From Effrenium voratum (Eukaryota > Sar > Dinophyceae > Suessiales > Symbiodiniaceae): DNA of 64,000 nt. Where the stretch lies: contig CAUJNA010000491.1 of assembly GCA_963377175.1 (NCBI GenBank), positions 1,180,072-1,244,071 on the forward strand. Direction: 5' to 3'. The notes below the pieces were generated by a model. The model was not told the origin of the DNA, did not search any database, and saw nothing but the letters and a program-made list of their open reading frames with translations. Below are positions 40,826 through 51,240 of the stretch, one piece after another (position 1 is the first letter of the stretch; each line of letters opens with the position of its first letter). The position numbers and the translations under genes are program-made.

Positions 40826-41230
40826 CTTTTGTCGATCTTCACCGTTTCACCTGAGGCTGTGCTGAACGTGAGTGGCTCGGTCAAGGTACGTTGGCGGATG
40901 ATTTTGTGCTTGTCGAGGGTTCGTTCATCGACAACTGACCTCGATGCTCCTGAATCCAGAAGCCACCACTCATGATCCTGTTCGGTGATCTGGCATGAGG
41001 CAAGTGGTGCCTTCAGCATGTGCGACAGCGATCCGGCAACATTTCCTTCTCCACTGATTTCACTCCAGTTATCATCGTGAGGCTGATCAAGAGACTCACG
41101 GGGCTGTTCATCACCTTGCCATGAGTTCCAGGAATCCCAATCGGGCTGCAACCAATCGACCTCATCTTGAGACTGGAACCAGGAATCGTGGGGATCCTCG
41201 CTGTCGCCGGCAAGCTCTGCGGCACGTTTA
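40816..41230 (-). pseudogene. element 2 protease region
   Basis: Starts in the TA duplication at the edge of the nested insert, reading KRAAELAGDSEDPHDSWFQ and then DEVDWLQPDWDSWNSWQGD. The aspartic protease motif WWLLDSGASRSVVDE follows, with the classical Asp-Ser-Gly. It terminates early by a frameshift in AAAAG near 40828; restoring frame would lead straight into the integrase segment. It would cleave the Gag-Pol precursor in an active element. Confidence 0.85.
41229..41230. other. left TA target duplication of nested element
   Basis: TA immediately outside the left inverted repeat, matched by TA at 48455-48456. With one TA and the insert removed, the gag frame (KPKG) reads into the protease frame (KRAAELAG) without a shift. 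Confidence 0.8.
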
Positions 41231-41258
41231 CCAAGACGGCCTAACCAGACGCTATTTA
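41231..41258 (+). repeat. left terminal inverted repeat
   Basis: 28 bp, exact reverse complement of 48427-48454. It is followed by three copies of an ATGGCCGG-type motif (about 41259, 41274 and 41288), which may be subterminal transposase-binding sites. Confidence 0.9.
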
Positions 41259-42499
41259 ATGGCCGGTTAGCTATATGGCCGCAAACAATGGCCGGTTGGC
41301 GTTTGACACGTTTTTAGCTGCGCAGCCATCATGCATGAAAGATGCCGCAAGATGCCGCAAGCCTTTGTTTTAGATTGCCGGGCGTCAACAAGCAGAGTCG
41401 CAAAACTTTTAGTGTCAGCGACGCTTGTGATGCCAATGATGATGCTGGGTGGTGATGCCAGGGACGCTGGCTGGCGCTTGTTTTGCTGGTTTCGCTTGCC
41501 AGGAGAGTCTTGCCTTGAGACGTTTCGTGTACCAGCTCTTTGCTTGCTCGCTTGTTGCTGCCTGCTTGTTCTGTCGGCGCTGCGTCCAAGTCCTTTCTGT
41601 TTGGCCGTTCTCGCCCACCGTCGCTCACAGACGAAGTTGGCGGACAGTTGGTTGCTAGGTCGCCGCTTTCCGTTCTTCCAAGCTTGTTGCGGAACCCGGC
41701 AGGCAAGGCCGCTTTTGGGATTAGGGTTCCCATTGACCTTGCTAGCTCCATGAGATTATCGCTTGTCGGCTTGCCCAACGAGATATCTTTGCAATGATGC
41801 GCTGCCCTGCGCAAAGCGCAGCGCCAGTTACATCTTGGGCTGCGCGTGCGCCTCGTGTCAACTCTGCCTATCGTTGCCGTGGTCGGAGCGGACATGGCGT
41901 GACTGTTGTTTGTAGAGTCTCGCGCTGGTTTGGCTAAACTTCTGCGACTCAACTCTGTCACAGCCCTGCCGTCGTGCGGGGGCGCCAGGTCATTCAACGT
42001 CCCAGCCTCGTCCGAAAGTTACTCGCGCTGCTGCAGACGCTTTGCGGCCAGAAAGCCAAGAAGAGAATTAGACCGCCAAAAGGCTGAATTTGGGCACCGC
42101 ACGGTTTCGCGAAAAAGGCTCTGCAAATTTCTTGCAGGAGCCCTTGGCCGCACTGTTCTCGCGCTCTGCCACAGGAAGTCTGCGATTCGATAGAGTACAG
42201 AAGGGCGAGCCACCCTGAGCATCAGCTATGGGTTTCCGTCGCTTCGGTCTCCCTCTTGGTGTTTCCAATGAAGGTCAGGGGTGGCCAAGGTTTTCACAAA
42301 CGTCTCCTTGTGCTTTTGATATGTTTGCCATTGAGTCGGGACTATTGATGCGACTGCTCCGGTCGGCCTGAAACTGTGTAGGTTCGTTGCCCAGAAGCAA
42401 ATGTGAAAGCCTTGCGCTTATGCAAAGCCTTGCCATAAAGGGGGCGCGCTTCCAGCCTGAGCATTGAACAAAGATATCCCATTCCAAGACAACACTTTC

Positions 42500-42900
42500 G
42501 CAAAGAAAGCTGCCCCCCCCCCCAAGACCACATCAATGTCCAAGCCGAGTTTCGGCCGTTTGTTCAAGGAGGCAGGCAAGCGAACGAGAAAACAATCAGA
42601 CCAAGGAAGGAACCAACCAACAGGCCATCGAAGCAAACATGTAATTACAAAAATCCGCAACCAAACTAACCAAAGAAGCAGACGGACTCGCAAACTACTA
42701 AACATGCAAACAGTCAAAGCAGACGTAACACACGCATGCAGAACAGCACCCGCGCAAAAAAAAGCAATTAGCATCTACGCAAAGAACACACACGCAACAG
42801 AAATTCAACACGCGCACAACAACAAGAGCCTGTCAAGTGGAAACGTGCCGATTGTTTCAGATTGTTTTTGCCTGGGGGCACCCCCAAGCAAACCACACTC
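42500..42900. other. A/C-rich tract inside nested element
   Basis: Plus strand rich in A and C with recurring ACGCA/AAACA words; no repeat unit fixed and no gene seen. A C9-10 run lies at about 42513. Confidence 0.5.
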
Positions 42901-43142
42901 TTGACTACTTCTACCGGGGCTCAAGGCGAAATTCAGAAACCCAGCCCGCTTCAGATTACACCTTCCCTAGTTTCTGAGTTGCCTGGGTTTGCTTGTTCTG
43001 CCGGTGGTGGGGGTGGCTTGCCGAAAACTGGAAAATCCGGGCCACCAAGAAATAGGCCCCGCCCGTGGACAAGGCTGGCGAGACAATCTGAAAATGGCCA
43101 TCGTTTCAAAACTAGACCGCGCGCAGTGGCAAGATTCACTGA

Positions 43143-43171
43143 ATATATATATATATATTATAATATATATT
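43143..43171. repeat. AT dinucleotide repeat
   Basis: ATATAT run with one TTATAA interruption inside the nested element. Confidence 0.85.
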
Positions 43172-44689
43172 TTTTTGCCAGGGAGCAGGAAGGCAGCCCG
43201 CGGTAGATCACCAACGAACAAACCCAGGTCGCTAAAGGCTCCAGTCTTTGAGTATCACAGATGCCTCTTCTGCCTGTTGGTAGGAGGGCAGCAGAATAAG
43301 AATTGGACATAAGCCTTGTTCAATGAACCAGTTGTTGAACAGCTTGGACACTGCTTTGACGCCGCCAAGCGAAAGGGCAATTCCAAAGCACTCACGAACG
43401 AAAATTTGCTGTCTAGCTTGGCTTGAGCCAAGCAAAATCAACTGTGGATTAATCTGATCAATGCATTGAGGTGATCAGTTTTGGTCAGGCTTGTCAGGGT
43501 CGATTTTGGTTGGTTTGGGCCTGGCCAGCCAACAGCTCATTGTCGATGCCGCACAGGCAATGGCATCTTGACACTGGACAGGGTCTAGTGTTGAAGTGGC
43601 CTGCCCAGCTACCCCGCAATAAGCAGATCAAACTTCTATTTTGCTCGACCCGCCCAGCCGCTCAAAAACAGGTAGCTTGCCAACAGCCAGGGTCTAGTCT
43701 TTAAGCGGCTCGTGTTTTCAGATTGTCTTTACAAGGATTGGGTATTGAATTGTCTTTCTGCCACGTGCGGGCAAACACCAAGCTCAAGCCATTCAAAACA
43801 CTGGGGCCTTGCAAACGCGCACGGTTGGTACTCTAAGTCGCCTGGACCAGGCTTTTGTTATTGCCTCAGATGCCCCTTGCCAAGGCAACTGCGAGCCTGG
43901 CAAATTGGCACTGCATACTGCTCGTTCCAGCGCGTTCAGCGTTGACAGTTGATAGCTTCTTGGTTTTGGCGGCGGGGCGCTGCAGGGCCAAACGATCCTT
44001 TGAATACCCAAACCTGTCCATTGGCAAGGCTCCAGTTTTGGGAAATGTTTCTTCAGTACTGGTTGGGGGTTCATTTCTAGGCGGGGAGAAACAAAGACAT
44101 GTTGGGGTAGGCGTGGAAAACCCAGACCGCTGACTCAAACACAAGAACTTGTCTGGCAGCACGCGGCGAATAGATAGGCTAGAAGGTGGCATGCGGCGAG
44201 TGGCTGGAAAGCGCCCCCCCAAACAAATGAAACAACCAGGTTGTTGAACAACTAATCCCTGTCCATTTGCAAGGCCTCGCAGTGTTTGAGTGGCCCGGGT
44301 TTGGTTCGATCCTTCTACATGTTCCTTCTACGTGTGTGCCACCTGAAACATTGGTGACTACAAGGGCCTATAACCAAGAGCAAGGTCATAAGGATTGAGC
44401 GCGTGCTGGTGAGAATCAGAAATACGCAGCCTCAAAAAGCTTTTGGTTTTGTAATTGTTTGCACATGTTGAAGCCGCCTGTTTTTAGTTAGTTGTCATAA
44501 TTGATTCTGCTATTTAAGGAGGACCCTAATCAACGAAACATACAAACCATGACTCCTTCAGTAGAACAAAGCTCCGACTGATTGCAGTCAATTACCGATG
44601 CTCAGGGCACATAGCTTGCGGTACTGGCTTTTGCGTTGGCGAGCGTTCGGTTTGGCACGGATGCAAGGGGGAACACTCAACTTGCCGAC

Positions 44690-45560
44690 CGACTTGCCGA
44701 CCTCACGGCTTGACACGGTTTGACGCACTTTTGCCAGGGGCATGTCGGCTCCCTCCCCAGGACGGTCTGACACGGTTTTTCATGGAATATAGGGTCCAGT
44801 GACACGGTTTGACACGGTTTTGCACAGAAGAACAAACTCAATTTGCCAACCCGCTCCCCGACACGGTTTGACACGGTTTTTCCTGTAAATAAGGTCCGGT
44901 GACACGGTTTGACACGGTTTGACACGCTTGTGCCAAGGCGCGGATCGGAGCAGGAAGGAGAAAAGCTCAACTTGAGAAGCGGTGACACGGTTTGACACGC
45001 TTTCCAAAGCGCGTGCCAGATGCGGAAGCGGGGGAAGCCCAACCTGCCGACCTTCTCGCGGCCACGTCTGTAAATAGCATCCCGTGACACGGCTTAACAC
45101 GGTTTAACTTATCCGGGTTCGCGAGTTGATTCATGGTGGTTGGCAAAAACGTGTCAAGCCGTGTCAAACCGTGTCACCGGACCTTATTTACAGGAAAAAC
45201 CGTGTCAAACCGTGTCGGGGAGGGAGTCGACAAGTCCGCCTGCTACTCCAATCCGCGCCTTGGCAAAAGCGTGTTAAACCGTGTCAAACCGTGTAACCGG
45301 ACCTTATTTGCAGGAAAAACCGTGTCAAACCGTGTCGGGGAGCGGGTTGGCAAATTGAGTTTTTTCTTCTGCGCAAAACCGTGTCAAACCGTGTCACCGG
45401 ACCCTATATCACACAAGAAGTCCGAGCCACTCCTTGCAAAAGTGTGTCAAGCCGTGTCAATCCGCAAGGTCGGCAAATTGAGGCCCCGCGCTAGTTCGAC
45501 CGGCGCTGTGGCAAAACCATGTCAAACCGAATGCTATTACATGAAAAGACATGTCAGACC
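44690..45560. repeat. central palindrome of TTTGACACGG iterons
   Basis: The left half (to about 45110) has many copies of GACACGGTTTGACACGGTTT on the plus strand; the right half (from about 45145) has the reverse complement, AAACCGTGTCAAACCGTGTC. Longer blocks also pair: CCTGTAAATAAGGTCCGGTG near 44882 with CACCGGACCTTATTTACAGG near 45175. About 20 iterons in each arm, spacer about 30 bp. It can fold into one large hairpin or cruciform. The short ORFs in it (VKPCHRTLF and similar) are by-products. Confidence 0.85.
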
Positions 45561-48426
45561 GTGTTGGGGCGGGGTCGGGGTCTGCAATGCAACAGCAAGT
45601 GCTGCGAACTATATGCCCTGAGCGTCGGGTATTGGTTGCATCAACAGGAGGTTGTGTTCTATTGAGGGAGCGCTGGTTTGAATGTTTTTTGTTAAGTTCT
45701 CAGGGTCCTTAAATGGCAAATTCAACTGTCGCAATTCTGACTTAAAACAAAGGCTTCAACAAGCGCAAGCGCTCCGATAGCGTGCCAGCTGGGCCAAGTG
45801 GGAGCATTAGGTGCTACGAGCCCCCTTTCTGCCAAGGGCTGCGTGTTTCTGATTCTCCACCAACACACACTCAATCCTTTAGACAAAGAGCTAATCCTTT
45901 TTGAAAGTTTGCTTTTGTCATGGGCCCTTTTAGTCACCGGCTTGTCGAGTGGCATAGGAAATTCTGCCTGGACAGTGGTGCCCCACCCTGTCACGGTTGG
46001 GAGTTCATTTCAACCCGCGAGGGAGGCGGGGGCAAAGACAAGTAGAAATGCGCGAGCGAGGGCCATTCAAGCATGATTTTTGTCTCGTGGCAAGGCGCCA
46101 GGTTTTGAAATGTTGAACAAGGGGGGGAGACAAATGCATGTTGGGGCAGGCGTGCAAAAATCAAAACAGTTCCCTTCCTAAAACACAAGAACTTGTCTGG
46201 CAGCCAAGCGCCGATTGCCATCTCAAGCAATACATGAAAAACAAGACCCAGGCGACTTGGAATAACAACCCTGCGCGTTTGCAAGGCTCCAGTTTTCTTG
46301 AATGGCTTGAGCTTCGCTTTTGCCCGCACGTACGCTCCCAGGCAGGAGGATTTCTATTAAAAAACAAGCCGTTTAAAGACAATTTGAAAACCCAAGCCGC
46401 TTAAAGACTGGAAATTGTTTGTTGTCAAGCTGCCAGTTTTTGAACGGCTGGGCGGGTCGAGCAAGAACGGGCATTTGTGTTCCAGCCATGGCAGGGTAGT
46501 TGGGAAGGCCACCACGCGCTACACCCTGTCCAGTTGCAAGTTGCCATTGTTTGGCTTTGGCTTCGGCGCCCTACACTGGTCTCTAGTCCTTGAGCGATTT
46601 GGATTTGGAAAAGAAGCTCCAGGCCTCTACGCCACTTCAAGCCAACGCTTGAGTTTTGGATTGGCTTGTCGTTCCTTGCAAGGCAACCGCAAGCAAAGTG
46701 AACAATGCCTAATTGTTTAAGCTTCAAGGTTCAAGGATCGAGTGTAGCAAGTTCGTTGGTACAACGAACAAACTGTTTGCTGGTCAGGCCCCAGCCAGCC
46801 AAAATGAAACCTGGTCACACCTGATCAAATCTGATCGCCTGACCGCTTCTGACCAATCCGTGGTGTAAATTTGATTTGATCAGGATCGATTGGGTTTTGC
46901 TTGCAGGGCAGTGCGACAAAGAGATTGACTCGAGCTTTGCAATGCCCGGGCTTTGGGATTGCTCTTTTGTCTTCTTGCATTTTTTTGCTAAGCAGACCAA
47001 TTTCGAAGCTACTCAACAGCTGCCACCTGTTTTCCATTACCGCCAACAGGCAGAAGAAGCATCTATGATGTTCAAAAACTGGAGCCTTGCCTTTGGACAG
47101 GGCGCAGTTTCATATTCATTTTTTGCCTGGCGGCGCCCCCCCTCTCTTGCAAATGAGACCACGCAAAATTGAAAGCGCCGTCCGCTTGGAAACTAGACCG
47201 CACGGGCGGCAGCGGGGGGCCGACGACGCAACAATCTGACAATCCCGGCTACTTGAAAGGCCAGTTGCTGAATTGCTTCGAAAAGGGTGAGGCAAAGCGA
47301 AAGGTCAAAAAGCAGAACACTCAATGCCAGTGGCCGTGCCCCGGCCACTCAGAGCCTTGCCCACGGACAGGTTCCAATTTCCAGCTTGTCACCCCGCCCG
47401 CAGGGGAACAAACCAACCGCTGGAGCGTGGAGAGGGTCTACTGTTAACGCGGGCTAGATCTGTGAGAGAGGACGCAAACAGGTGCTTTCGCCCATGCTTC
47501 TGAACTTTGTAAGTACAGTTTGTGCCTTCTGGCAAAGCACTCTGAAACAACCGGCGCATTGTGGCGCATCTTTTGCGTATCTATTGCGCGGACGCGCCTT
47601 GTGTGTTTGTGTGTTTGCTCGCGCGTTGGATGTGTTTCTTTGATGGTTTGGTAAGATTCTTTGTGTGTTGGGTAGTTTGTGCGTCTGTCTGTTTGTTTGG
47701 TTGCAGGTGTGTTTGCTTGTCGCCTCCTTAACAATGAGCTAGAACTGGGTCTGGACCAGCTTGGATATTCGTGCGGCCTTGGGGGGAAAGCTTACTTTGC
47801 GACAGTGTTTTGTAGAAGTGGCGCCCCTCCCTTTCTCAAGTGCTCGGGCTGGACGGTCGCCATTTACAGCAAGGCTTACGCAGTTTCAGGCAAAAATGCG
47901 CAGTCAATTCAATAGCCGAAGTCATAAATGCAAAGGAATAGCCGAATCAAAAATCAAAACACAAGGGTCACTAGAAAACTTGCCGGCGCTCAAGGGTAAC
48001 TCAGGAACACCAATGTTACTCAGGAGTGTTGAAAGGGAAAGCCAGTCCAAAGTTTGGTGTGTTCGGAAGAAACGGGGGTGGCAACGCCGTGGTAGCAACC
48101 CCCCGTCTCGGCAACGCAAAGTTTATAAATGCGTTGCCAGCCGCTTGCATATACAACAGTAAATACGTTTGCAAAAATCAGGCCTTGAAGTGGTTGCGAA
48201 TCTTGTCAAAGCTTGCCACATGCGCGCACTTGGCGCTGCAGCAAGCCGACTGAAACATCAAAAGCGCTGCCTGCGCAAGCATCCCTTGCCTGGGAAAGCC
48301 AACAGAAACATGTTTGCGAAACAAATGCCTCAAAGCGGCTTCAGATCTCGCAAACGTTTTCGGTTAAGTAAACAATGGCCGGCTCAACGGTAAAGAGTGG
48401 CTTGTCGAGTAAACAATGGCCGGTTG

Positions 48427-48454
48427 TAAATAGCGTCTGGTTAGGCCGTCTTGG
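48427..48454 (-). repeat. right terminal inverted repeat
   Basis: 28 bp; reverse complement of the left end. Two AACAATGGCCGG motifs precede it (48373 and 48412). TA follows at 48455-48456. Confidence 0.9.
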
Positions 48455-50535
48455 TACCCTTAGGCTTACCCTTGCCTTTGCCCTTACCCTTAGGGTTACC
48501 TTTATGTTTACCCTTGGGGTTACTTGGATTAGGGCCTTTGCCCTTGTCGGCTGGCTTAGATTTTGACTTACCGCCTTTTCCTTGCTGATTGGCATGTGGA
48601 TCCCGAGGGGCACTTGACTTGCCTTTACCGGGACCTGACTGCGGGGATTGCGGGCAATCACGGGAGTAGTGCCCAGGCTTTCCACACCGGAAGCAGCTAT
48701 CACTGGCGGTTGCGGCACTGGCAAAGTTGGGATCTTCTTGATCATCCCATGCGTACATCTCCTCAGTGCTCCAGGTTTCGGATCCGAAGGTCTGGAGCTG
48801 GCGATTACGGGATGGGCGATCGAGATCTTCCGGCATGATGATCCTATTGTAGTAGTACTGGGGATAATCTTTAGTAGTGTTGTAGTTCTCCTGATACGCA
48901 TGGAGCTGAACCCACCTGCGGACCTCAGTCGGGACACTTTGCAGCAACCAGTGATAGCGGTCTGCTTCGGATATGACCAGGTCGGTCAGCCTGGCAGGAT
49001 CTGCTGCTGTAGCAAGGATCATTTGATACCTTGCCAGTTCAGCAACACACAGGCGGCCGATCTCTCTCACAGGTGTGTTGGGAGGCGCACGGTAATCCAG
49101 GCAACGTTTCCGAAAGAAAAGGGCTTCGGTGCGGCTCTGCGAGCAAAATTCATACCGAATTTTCCTAAGCAACTCATATCCACAATTGCTATCGGCGACC
49201 TGGATTTCCTGGAGTCTGATGATACTCATGACACGCGATGAATCTGCAAACAGTTGTTTCAGGATGAAATACAACCGTTGTGATCGGTTTACCTGATACT
49301 GATCCATCTGAGCATGTGAGATCGGCACCTGACGATTCAAGGTTTCATGAAGTTCGGCATGATACCGAGTATCAGTCATGCTCAACCAAGACACAAATGC
49401 TTCCATGAATTTATACATGGCAAGGATTTCGCTGGGCCGGTCGGTCCATTGCTTATAATCTGGCTGAGGCAAACTTGGATGCATTTTCGTGTCGAGGCGA
49501 ATGGTCTGATGACCAGTTGACATCTGATTGACAGGCGGCGCATTCCACTGATTCCATTGCTGACCACATTGGCCGGCCTGTGCCCACTGAGGCGCTTGTG
49601 GAATGCCGGGCGGCGGAGGTTGCACTGCTTGGGCTATCCCTGGCCGGGCGGCCATCTGGTTTTGCAACTGCTGGATCTGCTGAGTCAGCTGGGTGATCTG
49701 TTGCGCTTGTAGCTGCATCATGTTTGACACGCCCGTCATCACAGCGGCGAGATCAGGCTGGCCGACATCTGTTCGCAACTCAGTGGATGTCGACCCATCA
49801 GTTTGCTGTGGCATGTTGGATTGCACTGGTGGCTGGGCTGCACTACTAGCACATGCATTCGGATTCGGAATTGGGAAAAGCGAAAAGAGCGGTTGGAAGG
49901 CTTGTGGATTGCTGGGATCTGGTGACTGGATCCCTGCGCAGGCACCGTCGATGCCGGATGGCACACTTGGTCTCTCACGGGGCGGAGACTGTACAGAAAA
50001 AACACTGAACGCTCTTGTGGATTCTGCACTGCCGGGCTCGCTGGCTGCCCTTGGCCTGATGGCCCATTAAGCCTCGAAGGCTCGGTTTGGCCCGGAGGCC
50101 TGCACTGACCCGGAGGTCCACTGAGCCCTTGCGGCTCTGCTTGGCTGAAAAGCCCACTCTGTCCTGTTGGCCTATTGAGACCTTGCATCTCTGGATGGCT
50201 AAAAAGCCCTGTCTGACCCGGAGGTCCACTGAGCCCTGATGGCTCTGCTTGGCCGAAAGGCCCACTCTGACCCGCAGGTCCACTGAACAAGGTCCCACCT
50301 TGTTGCTGCGAACTGGCGGCTCTGCATGGCCTGATGGCCCACTTGATCCATGTAGATCCTGTGCTGCTGCAACTGATGCAGCCCGGCTGATCTCACTCAG
50401 CTCTGCCCACACGGGGCTCGCTTGGCTTCGGCCCCCGTGTGGGCTATGCGTGCCACCTTGTGGCGGTGCAGGCCAACTCGGCGGTTGGCTGCTTGCTCGA
50501 GATCTCTTGAAGATCCCTTCAAAGTCAAGAGCCAT
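48455..50535 (-). pseudogene. element 2 gag, frameshifted
   Basis: The ATG at 50535 (MALDFEGIFKRSRA) lies 33 nt after the primer binding site. The first frame runs to about 50300. A second frame carries collagen-like repeats (GPAGQSGPFGQAEPSGLSGP, then further GxxGQ units) to about 50000. A third frame, open from 49964, holds the main Gag: QPPPPGIPQAPQWAQAGQCG, then YKQWTDRPSEILAMYKFMEA, and near the end a CCHC zinc knuckle, CFRCGKPGHYSRDC, followed by a Lys/Gly/Pro tail (GNPKGKGKGKGKPKG). The tail meets the nested element at 48456; the stop now used (GTKTA, stop) lies inside the inverted repeat. Gag would package the element RNA. Two frame changes make it a pseudogene. Confidence 0.85.
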
Positions 50536-50568
50536 GGCTATGACCTAAACCTACAGCCGCCTTTGGCG

Positions 50569-50580
50569 GCTCCGCTACCA
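50569..50580 (-). other. element 2 primer binding site
   Basis: TGGTAGCGGAGC on the minus strand directly next to the 5' LTR; the same 12 nt as in element 1, with different sequence beyond. Two unrelated leaders sharing just this stretch is good evidence for a shared tRNA primer, of initiator-Met type. Confidence 0.8.
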
Positions 50581-50813
50581 TGAAGAAACCCGCTAAGGGC
50601 CACAACCTTTTGAGCCCCAGGGTTTCCAGAAAAGAAAACACAACAAGAAGAACAAACCAGGTTCTTCGGCCGCGACCTTTTTCCATCAGTCGGGCGATGC
50701 GTCTTGAGCCAACGGAGTTGGCATGGATGCGAATGCATTTACCATGTATCTTACATTATGCACACGACTGCATTGTGATCAAAGAAGCGTTCAAGAAGGA
50801 TGCATTTTCCTTA
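50581..50813 (-). repeat. 5' LTR of element 2
   Basis: 233 bp, differing from 34468-34700 at two positions I can see (GAGCCCC/GAGACCC and CATCAGT/CATCGGT), about 1 percent. The spliced-leader-like stretch is at 50703-50716. Confidence 0.92.
50703..50716 (-). promoter_or_regulatory. spliced-leader-like sequence in 5' LTR of element 2
   Basis: TCCGTTGGCTCAAG on the minus strand, the same as in the 3' LTR (34590-34603). The last ten bases equal the end of the dinoflagellate spliced leader. Confidence 0.45.
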
Positions 50814-50861
50814 CACACACACACACACGCACACACACACACACCCACGCACGCACGCACG

Positions 50862-50893
<32 letters not shown>

Positions 50894-51027
50894 CACGCAC
50901 GCACGGATGCATGCACGCACGCACGCGTGTGCGAACATCGAACACACGTGTTTACGCAAAAAAACAAAAAACAAAACAGGACACACACACACACAAAGCG
51001 TTCAAACTCACTCACTCGCTCGCTCGC

Positions 51028-51072
<45 letters not shown>

Positions 51073-51240
51073 CCAATCAAGCAAGCAAGCAAGCAAGCAA
51101 CCAACCAACCAACCAACCGCACGCACAAGCAAACACACTCAGACACACACGCACGCACGCAGGCACGCACGCATGCATGCACGCACGCGCGTGCGAACAT
51201 CGAACACGCGTGTTTACGCAAAATGCAGGACACACACACA
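50814..51240. repeat. CA, GCAG, AATC and AAGC microsatellites
   Basis: (CA)n, (CACG)n and (GCAG)n to about 50930; a unique-looking 90-bp segment (GTGCGAACATCGAACAC and on) at 50930-51022; (AATC)n 51028-51072; (AAGC)n and (AACC)n to 51118; then a second copy of the GTGCGAACATCGAACAC segment at about 51190. A related copy of this segment also occurs at 53920-54020. Confidence 0.85.

Larger units (their letters stand above)
41231..48454. mobile_element. 7.2 kb terminal-inverted-repeat (foldback-like) element nested in element 2
   Basis: Both ends carry a 28-bp perfect inverted repeat (41231-41258 and 48427-48454) starting CCAAGACGGCCTAACCAGAC, with TA on both outer sides. TA duplication is typical of Tc1/mariner-type and some other cut-and-paste transposases. 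I find no transposase-like frame inside: the open frames are short and of random composition, so it is probably non-autonomous. The interior is largely built of inverted and direct duplications around a central palindrome near 45.1 kb (for example 43640-43690 against 46425-46470 inverted, 43225-43275 against 47035-47090 inverted), in the manner of foldback elements. Confidence 0.8.
34468..50813 (-). mobile_element. Ty1/copia-type LTR retrotransposon (element 2), decayed, 16.3 kb with nested insert
   Basis: Two 233-bp direct repeats (34468-34700 and 50581-50813) bound it; I see two differences between them. CACAC flanks both outer ends (34463-34467, 50814-50818), but within CA repeats. The element reads on the minus strand: 5' LTR, primer binding site, gag with CCHC knuckle, protease, integrase, RT, RNase H, methyltransferase-like domain, 3' LTR. 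A 7.2 kb inverted-repeat element interrupts the gag/protease junction. Several frameshifts and an in-frame TGA in pol show that it no longer encodes a working polyprotein. Without the insert it would be about 9.1 kb. Confidence 0.92.

Noticed and set aside
42418..42904. Open frames inside the nested inverted-repeat element as a possible transposase.
   Set aside because: Short, of random composition, no DDE-like spacing or helix-turn-helix pattern; A/C-rich low-complexity DNA explains them.
44690..45560. Regularly spaced repeats that could suggest a CRISPR array.
   Set aside because: The spacers are themselves repeats and the two halves are mirror images; it is a palindrome of iterons.
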